Assembly: GCF_024679245.1 (NCBI RefSeq)
Contig: NC_090182.1
Span: forward strand, 34,309,047-34,373,046
Direction: 5' to 3'
DNA: 64,000 bases
Source of the DNA: Pseudorasbora parva
Taxonomy: Eukaryota > Chordata > Actinopteri > Cypriniformes > Gobionidae
Part shown: piece after piece, positions 56,311-64,000 of the stretch
Numbering within the stretch: the first letter of the stretch is position 1
Layout of the letters: each line of letters starts with the position of its first letter
Translations under genes and position numbers: made by a program
Notes under the pieces: model-generated
Told to the model about the DNA's origin: nothing
What the model saw: only the letters and a program-made list of their open reading frames with translations
Databases searched by the model: none

Positions 56311-59300
56311 AACTAAAGATACTTTAATATACTATGTGTTTTATTAAACAGGTGAGTTGTCCAGTTTTAATATTAATATGATATTCTAATATCAATCTAG
56401 ATCCAGTCCAAGCCACTAAGCAAACTCGGTCTTATACCAGCCACTGAGCAAACGCACAAAGTAATGTTATAACTTTCAACACACAGAATGTGTTTTTATT
56501 TTTTATTTAAATCATGCAAAACAGCACTGCGTTACCCCACACACGTAAAGAAAAGATTCGGTCCACGGTCCATGTCCAGGGGCACGCTCAATGCTCAAAC
56601 CGTGGCGCAACGTTTTGCTACGATTTCTGGTTGAACGTCATGTTTCCTGGAAATGGTGTGCGACGGGATTGATATACATTTTCTCTCGTTTGGTGGGTGT
56701 GTCAAATATGTCAGCCCAATCAGCAGCAACATGTATATAAATGGCACAATGGGTCCAAGTAAAGTTGTTTACAAATGTGTCCACTGCAGCTGTGCAACAA
56801 TGCAATGCAACAATTGAAGATATTGGAAGACATGATTGCCGTTAGAATTTTATAGTTTATAGTTTTATAGTCTGTTTAAATATCATTTAGTAATTGCAAT
56901 GTATTCTGGCCCATATCCTTTCCTTAGGAAGGTGTGCTAGACACTGTTTAATGTAACATGTAACAAAACTACTATACATATTTATATATTTTGCAATTGT
57001 ATTGTGGAGTGACACTTTCATAAACATTTATATACTCTTCTGATTATATAATGGTAAATATTACAATATCAAACAGTGATCAGTAAACAATAATAAGCCT
57101 AATACTCACAATTAAAATACGGTCATATAGATCATAACCCAATTTCAAAGGTAAGAAGTGGATTTTCCTTTACCTGAAATGTTTGTTTTTTCATCCTGAA
57201 ATGTGAGGCAAATGTTGGTTCACAAAAATTAGGAACCACAGTCTCCACGAATCCCTTCACTCGATTGGGATGTTCTCTTTTATTCTGGACGGCAAGGGCA
57301 GTGACTATAACACTGATTGTATTTTGTAGAATTTAACAAACATTTATATCATTTTCATCAGGCTCTGAATATTCTTGAAAAAGAACACAAAGAATGGCCT
57401 TCTTAACTGCCATAGTTGCAACTCCTGCATCATCAGAACAGGGCGTTCAACGCAGCACTGTTTCCACAAGTACACAAGTCAACCCATGGGCCTATGCCCC
57501 CCTAGCTACAATTATCACCAATAAAGCCGGCAACCATTTTTTTCCCTTCAAAATCATGATTCAGTGATTCAAATAAAGCATTATGATGTGTGTTCTGTGC
57601 TTAAGTGTATCTGTAGTTCTGATTAACTGGCGCACCACACCAGTTGGACAGCACATTCTTCTTATGTCTGCATTCAGCGTCTGCTTTATACAATGTTCAC
57701 ACTTCATTTATATGTCAGAATATGAAAGACGAAAAATGTCCAGCTTTCTATTGGTATGGATGGACTGCTGAACTATGTGGGATGGTCACGGGATGAGCTG
57801 TAGGAGGACTAGCTAAGACGAGTATACAGCCCGTTCAAAGAAGCATTCATTGTTACTCCTTACAGAACAAGCTTTTAGCAACAAGAATGCCTTCACTTTG
57901 GCATGCTGGGAGAGATAAAGACGTCCCATCTCGAGTCCAAAGCTCTGGTGTTTGTACACTAATTTAGCAGGGGAACTGAAAGTAGGCTACTTAAGAAACT
58001 TTAGATTGGCTCGAAAACACATCCATAAAACATCCCTTTGAAATGACAGGAGCAAGCTGGCATCCATTCTCCGCAGTGCCAGGTTGAAAGCCGCTTAATG
58101 GCTTCTCTCCATGCTGAGCTGTCAAGACAAAAACAAGTTTGTATGGAAGAGGCTGAAGAGGATTCGCGGTATGTTTCCAGGGGGTTGGCAAAGGATCCCG
58201 CTTCCACTGTCCACCCTCGCGTTCCAGCTGCCTGCCTGTAACTCTAGCAAACATCAAGGACAGGACGGAGCTTTACCGAATTAACATATCTCACATATTG
58301 ATCGCACGATGCTCCCTTTGAAACCGACACCTCCTCCACTGCACTTTGAACTGGCCTCTATTCTGCCCAAATTATTTTTAAATAAAAAAGGCCCTTAAAA
58401 GGAGCAAGACGTGGGGTGTCAGTTACTGGTTGCCTAAATTAAAATCAAACAAACAGGAAACTAAAAGATTTGCATTTGACTGATAAGCAATAATCTAAAA
58501 GTACATGGTTGTTTTATCTGTTTTCAGGAAATCAGCTGAATTAGTAGTAATATTAGGCCTATGCTATACAGGCCTGAGGTAAAATAAAGTTTTGGAATTA
58601 CATTTAGACAGTTACTCCATCCCCTGATTTCATTCAATCGAATAATTGTGTTTGCAGTCTTTTGGAAAACAAGATCAATTGTGTACATACTAATTCTTCC
58701 TTCAATACATAAATTCAAGCCAACGAGCAAACTTGAAAATGCTGTTTTCCAGAAATAGTATTGCTTGATGCTGTCAGTCAACACATACTTTCAGCATTAG
58801 GCTGCAGCAACACCTCGTCGCCTTTAAGGCTGTCAGGAGGAGTTGATAGATAAACATATGGTGCCAAAACTGCGGAGTTTCTCCCTATCAACAATACATG
58901 TACAGAGTTATTTTGAACCCCTCTATCTTTCTTTCTCAAGCTGTTTGCAGACTTGTACTGTGAGTTCCAGCGCAATCACACTCAGATTGAACATAATACA
59001 GTGAGGGTTTTCAGACCCTACACCAGACCCTACATCAGAGTAGCCTACACCAAAAAAAGAAAAGAAAAAAAAAGGACATATTGGCAACTCCACTAACAGT
59101 AAATTTAACTATACAAGTCTCTTTTTGTTAACACATTTAAGGAATCATTTGCGCAAACTGTCAGCGAGTTGGTTAAGGACTAGAAACAAAAACAGTGTAA
59201 AAAACTACTTTTGATCCAAACTTAATTACGGCCATCCATCAAACTTACTGCAGGCATCCGTCTCAGGTTGCTAACGTCAGTGACGGGTTTGATTGATTTT

Positions 59301-59540
59301 TAAATGTTTAAATATGACTTTTTAACTTTTTTTCACTGGCAATGAGACTGAAACAACTGCATGAGATTTGCATGTTAAAGCCAAGGACTCAGGGTTGTGT
59401 TGCTAAGTAAACTTTAAAACTTAATAAGTCTTTGGTCTAGCTGTACTTACAATAATGACAATAACTTCCACATCAAATATAAATAGACAATATTACAACT
59501 AATAAATAATAAAGACCTACAGTCAAATCAAAATTGTCAC
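56311..59540. other. Interval without recognisable gene
   Basis: Short frames on both strands only, none with domain or splice support. The 57990-58260 block is open on the minus strand for 88 codons but has no motif. Confidence 0.45.
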
Positions 59541-59559
59541 AGTTCATGAATTCACTGAC

Positions 59560-60280
59560 TCGTTTTGTTCTGGGTTGTGCTTGAGTGCACAATTCCGATT
59601 TGTTGACTATATCCGATTTTTTTGACGACCTGCTTACATTATCTTTTCAAAAGCGACCCGTATCCGATATTTGCATTTCACTGTAGCCTACATTGGCAAA
59701 ACAGCCCTGGACGTTCTTAACCGGTGAAAGGAAGTAAAACAGCACGATATGCGATGGACGCAAACAAAATGATTGTACAATGTTTTGCTGTCTGCACTTT
59801 TCCACACATCTTTAAAGTCGGCAAAACATTTCTCTCTTAAGGTGGAGAAAAAGACGAGTGCCCTTGACAGGGTTGCCAGGTTTTCATAACAAAACCCGTC
59901 CAATTGCATCTCAAAACTGTGTTAAAGTAGCCCAATGCCGCATGAAAACCGCGGACTTGGCAACACTGGCCCTTGATCGCAGTTTGTGTTTACCTGAGTT
60001 GACGTCATTTGCCTCCGTCCTTTTTTCAATGACGTATGACTCGCATTTACTGGGGAATATCCGATTTGACAGCTTACATGGCAGACGCAAAAGCACGCGT
60101 CCGAATCATATCGGATTTATTACCACATATGAGTGAGGCCTGAATCCGATCGGAGGATATCGGAATTCATCCATTTTTTTACTGCTTACACGTTCACATG
60201 TCAGATCCGATCTGTGCCACATGAGAGGAAAAAATCGGAATTGGGTCAATTGAACCATGCAGTGTAAATGGGGCCTTTGT
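59560..60280. repeat. Probable decayed DNA-transposon repeat rich in TATCCGAT phrases
   Basis: TATCCGATTTTTTT (59610), TATCCGATATTTGC (59665), ATATCCGATTTGAC (60057), GATATCGGAATTC (60156) and AAAATCGGAATTGGG (60232) recur in both senses, and the right end reads GCAGTGTAAATGGGGCC, a common terminus type. The left terminus is not visible. Confidence 0.45.
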
Positions 60281-62640
60281 GGTTGTGGGTGTGGTCACTG
60301 TTAACCACTCAACTGATTACTAGCTCCCAGAAGTGGGAGTAAAGCTGTGCATTTTCGACCAATTTCGAGACGAATTCTGACTCATGCGACTCTTTTCTGG
60401 ACTATGTGTTGTGGAGCTGAGCACGGCTGCTGGAGCTATTGTTATACAAACACCGCATCGCGAACACCGGGACTTTTATTATGACGGGACGGGACAGGGT
60501 CGCCGTGCGCGCACACTATTTACGTTTTTTATGGTCATGTGTATAAGGTAAAGCAGCTCTGTTTATCAGATTAGATACATTTAAGTGTGTTTAACATGAT
60601 GTTATGACGTTAATCTGTGTGTTTGCTCGGCGCTGCTGTGACATGTTCATACTGCTAAGAGAAAAGCTTCTGCCCAATAAAACCGGGGGAAACGCAGATA
60701 TGACGCAATTGACAGGCGACTCCCTCAAACGCTATGCTGACACATCACGGTTCATTGGTTAAAATAGAAATTTTCTCACAATTTACAAATATTTGGAAAC
60801 ATATGGGATATTGTAAGTACTCAACTGAACAAAATAACACTGGCCTAGTGGTTTTTGGATATTTTACTACAAAAATACTACATAGTGCACTTTTATTTAT
60901 TTCAACTTACAGTGCTTCGCGTTTTCGTAGTGAAGAGGGGCAGACAGAGCGAGCCAACTAAGATATTGAGAGAGTGTTTCAATGTTTGGCTGCCAAGAAT
61001 CCTTCCTCCTTGAGCCAACAACTGTCAATAGTTGAATACGCACACAATTCATTACTAGTGTACCTCACTCTTTGAATGTAGTTTAGGATACCAGCCATCT
61101 AAGTTTTCCTAGTCTGGAATCCGAAGTCACGGTCCCCTCTGCTCACCCCTTCGTCCAGAGGTGCTGTCTTACATGGAGCAGAGCCCGCAAGACTCTCCTC
61201 CAGGTGGGAGGGCACACCAAGGCTGATCGCCACCGGTCAAAGCCTCCCATTTACGTTGTATCCAAAGGTGTGGATTTCAACCAAAAATATTCCTCTCTGC
61301 TCCATTAGTAATACGTTAGCTCCCAAATTCCCCTGCCGTTCACTTTCACCAAGACACTCACCGTAGGGCTGCACGATTAATCGTATTTTAATTGTGATAA
61401 CGTTATTTGGTTATCTCTATTGATTTCAAATAATCGTCACAATATTGGCCCGCTCGTTATTTATCCTTAAAACGTGTTTTGTTCTTTGGGGTTTGCGTTG
61501 GTAACAAGCCTCCACTAGCAGTCATTTGTGGTTGCCAGATGCTAAGAGCATAAATCCCCCAAATAGAGCTTTTCCCTTAAAAGGATACACTTGCAGTGCT
61601 GCAGCTGCTGCTGCTCGTGCCTCACTAAACCACGCCCCCTCTGCACAAAATCTCATTTCAAATGCAAAGATGTTAGACAATCACAACAGTGGGTGTTTTC
61701 ACTGATGTCTTATAGCAGACACGCCCCTTGAAACAGAGCATTTAAAGCTGAGGGCTAATATCAGTTTTAAAAAAAAATCTAAATTATGACTTTTTTTTAT
61801 GTAAAAACCATACTAACAATATAAGTACACCTCAGGAAACATTATACAATATAAGAATCCATGCCATGGGACCTTTAATGTTAGTTCTTTGCTTTAAGAA
61901 TTTGCAGGGTAATCTGAATCTGTGGTTTGTCTCATTTGCAAATTAATTGTGTTGATTTAAAAATCTAATGCGAGTACAGATTACACTAGTAACAAATTAT
62001 ATCTGGTGTCTAAGTAATTTTTGGTTTAACTGTACCTATAACATATGATGCAAATATTTTTGCAAATATTGATTTAGATGCTTTTGGTGTTCTATATCCA
62101 AAGACATAATTAACTAGGTGAGTGTCTTTACTTATAACAATCCCCCAATTTTACCTGCCGCCATTTTAATTGTGTTTATTTTTATTGGCAAAAGGGACCA
62201 AGATTTAATATGCTGTATTTGGCCTTGTGCTGGTAAAATGTTAAATGGGCACAATACAAAGTGTAGCAGTACATTGTTGATACGTAAATAAAAAAACATT
62301 CATATTAGAATTGTAAATCAGAAAATTTTCGCCAATTATGATAATTACATTTCACCAAATAATTACATTTCACCGCCACTAGAATTACTTTACAGGAACA
62401 GCAAATGCAAAGTAACAAAACGTTAAAAAAAGTTGTAAAGTTATACTTCCTGATCAAAGCATAGGCTTCATTAATATAATTCTAAAGGCACAAACATACA
62501 ACGATGAAAACAATACCAAAAAGGAGCACACTCCAATGGAAGAGTGGAAAAAACACAACAAAAGATTGCAACGACTTCAAAGGGACTTTTCTACAGATGC
62601 CATGTTCTCTCCTCAAACACATCTAAACTAATTGGTGCAT
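60281..62640. other. Interval with fragmentary repeats, no supported gene
   Basis: A hAT-like end TAGGGCTGCACGATTAATCG starts at 61366 without a visible partner. The 61120-61260 block is GC-richer than its surroundings but shows no convincing reading frame. Confidence 0.4.
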
Positions 62641-62681
62641 CTATTCTCTCTGACCTCACTATTTGTTTCATTTCTTACAGG

Positions 62682-62835
62682 CTGCACGACTGTGGAGGCG
62701 AGGCCTGACATTCAGCAGCCGGACTCACAAAAGCCCAGAAGCAAATGGATAAAGACTATGTCTAATGAGAGAGGATTCTTCCACTACACTAGCTACCAAC
62801 CACAGAGGAAAGAAAAGGCTATTATAGATCTGTAA
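62682..62835 (+). other. Exon-like segment, unidentified
   Basis: A pyrimidine-rich TTTGTTTCATTTCTTACAG is followed by an open frame of 51 codons starting GCTTVEARPDIQQP-like text and ending RKEKAIIDL with a stop. The acceptor context is good, but no family is recognised and no upstream partner exon was found. Confidence 0.2.
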
Positions 62836-63377
62836 AAGAGTGGAAACTCTGGATAGGTGTTCAGACATACACTCAAAGGAGTAAGGCACCTCCTTCTGTG
62901 ACAGACATTTGGTTCCTTCTCTGGGAACAATGGAGGAACAAGCTTAATCCCTGCCAGCTCATAATGAGCTATAAGCTTTCTTTTCACAGCAAAAATGTCC
63001 TTCCTTACTTTGGTGTTAATCAGGGACAAATGCCCTGGTCCTTTTCAGGTCTGCCGGACCTCATTCCTTTGCTGCCGCTCTCCACTCTTGTCCTGCATTT
63101 TCAAGTGTCCTAGGTCGAAGACGAGATGGCATTGAGATCCGTGAGAATGGTATGGCTTTGGCTCGACGTATAGAAGCTGTACGTTTAAGAGGCCCCATTC
63201 CCGACTCGTCTTTAAAACTGCACAGAGTTCGCAATTGTGCATTTGGGAAAATTCAGCAGGAAAAAGGCTGGAGCTGGCTCTTTAAAGCTTAAATAACCAA
63301 AAGCAGTTTTTTTTGGTCATAGCTCTAGGATGCTAGCGTGCCGGTTTCAGCACATAAATGCGTCTGTGTTTTCCAGC

Positions 63378-63526
63378 GGATCAGAAAAACAACAAAAAGC
63401 CCAAACCCCATTCACGGCGTGAAAGGACAAGCATTCAGACTGCCGATGAAGCATGAGGCTTTCTTCTTTCCCTACACCGCACAAGAAAAGAGAGACATCT
63501 ATGAGGAATCTATTAAAGCGAAATGA
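63378..63526 (+). other. Exon-like segment, unidentified
   Basis: GTGTTTTCCAG precedes an open frame reading RIRKTTKSPNPIHGVKGQAF and FPYTAQEKRDIYEESIKAK before a stop. It could be the end of a plus-strand transcript in company with 62682-62835, or chance. No known family. Confidence 0.2.
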
Positions 63527-63529
63527 CAC

Positions 63530-64000
63530 AAAATCAACTTATGATGCCAGGCGAAATTAAGAGGCAAACCTCACATTAGAGTTCAACTCCTACTGGTGTT
63601 TCCAGATACCTCAAGGGGTACAAAATCTCATTTCAGCAATGAGAGACCTACAAAACGCTACAAATGAACAGAGCTCTGTAATTTATGCAACTTTTATTAC
63701 TGGACTGATGCATCATACAGTAGAAGCACTAAAAGCAGTATTTAATACTAAATGATTTGAGAACAATACATTCAGCATGTTTTTGAATTTTGTCAAAATG
63801 TAGCAAAATCATGATTAATTTTTCACAGAGGGTCCCTCTTCATCAGAGATCCCTCATCCATGACTCCTTGGAGTTCATCATTTCTCTCATGCCTATGTGA
63901 CTATATCTATACCTATATTTGGCACACCTATCTAATTCACATCTCATGAATCCTCAACTCTGCAGATCAGAATGCATCTCCTCTTTCTTCTCTTTCTGGT
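63530..64000. other. Window end without recognisable gene
   Basis: No exon, repeat border or RNA gene is supported. Confidence 0.4.

Noticed and set aside
57991..58257. Minus-strand frames considered as fgfrl1 signal-peptide exon
   Set aside because: No hydrophobic leader following an ATG and no donor site in the needed phase.

Overview
The window looks like a chromosomal segment of a teleost fish, probably cypriniform. That call rests on the repeats (Tc1-like, L2-like, hAT-like and Gmr1-type Ty3/gypsy elements in very high density, with long TA, CA and GA microsatellites) and on one host gene with vertebrate intron/exon structure. The species cannot be named from sequence alone.

The only host gene I recognise is on the minus strand: fgfrl1, the kinase-less FGF receptor-like protein. 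Its last four coding exons are at 44692-44615 (linker), 40779-40495 (Ig2), 35141-34788 (Ig3) and 34075-33669 (membrane span and histidine-rich tail), followed by a 3'UTR of about 1.4 kb ending near a poly(A) signal at 32285-32290. All junctions are phase 1 with GT/AG borders. The signal-peptide and Ig1 exons were not found and probably lie beyond position 64000, so most of 44.7-64 kb would be a large intron or 5' region.

Layout. 1-1.85 kb: a three-level nest, a Tc1-like transposase gene broken by a TTAA-flanked element, itself broken by a second TTAA element. 2.1-3.9 kb: decayed gypsy pol 3' end and probable LTR. 4.6-14.4 kb: two L2-like LINEs in opposite orientation with 5' ends facing. The right one was split by a different LINE (8664-13959, ATCTG duplication), which was itself split by a 1.8 kb insert. 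14.62-19.73 kb: a complete, young Ty3/gypsy element on the minus strand with two 368-bp LTRs differing at 2 sites, in which integrase precedes reverse transcriptase (Gmr1 clade); several frame breaks disable it. 20.4-28.4 kb: non-autonomous DNA elements, tandem repeats and an inverted repeat. 28.4-32.2 kb: repeats only. 32.3-44.7 kb: fgfrl1 exons with a Tc1/mariner-like copy, a hAT-like copy and minisatellites in the introns. 44.7-64 kb: further TE insertions (hAT-like with perfect 8-bp duplication, a second copy of the inner TTAA element inside an L2, a third TTAA element) and a few unassigned open segments.

No new multi-gene system is evident. The most unusual observations are an exact 30-bp internal inversion between two copies of one TTAA element, a perfect 20-bp-arm hairpin in another, the Gmr1-type pol order in a young insertion together with a paralogous empty target site, and a pair of unclassified 1.7-1.8 kb inserts that share composition and layout.
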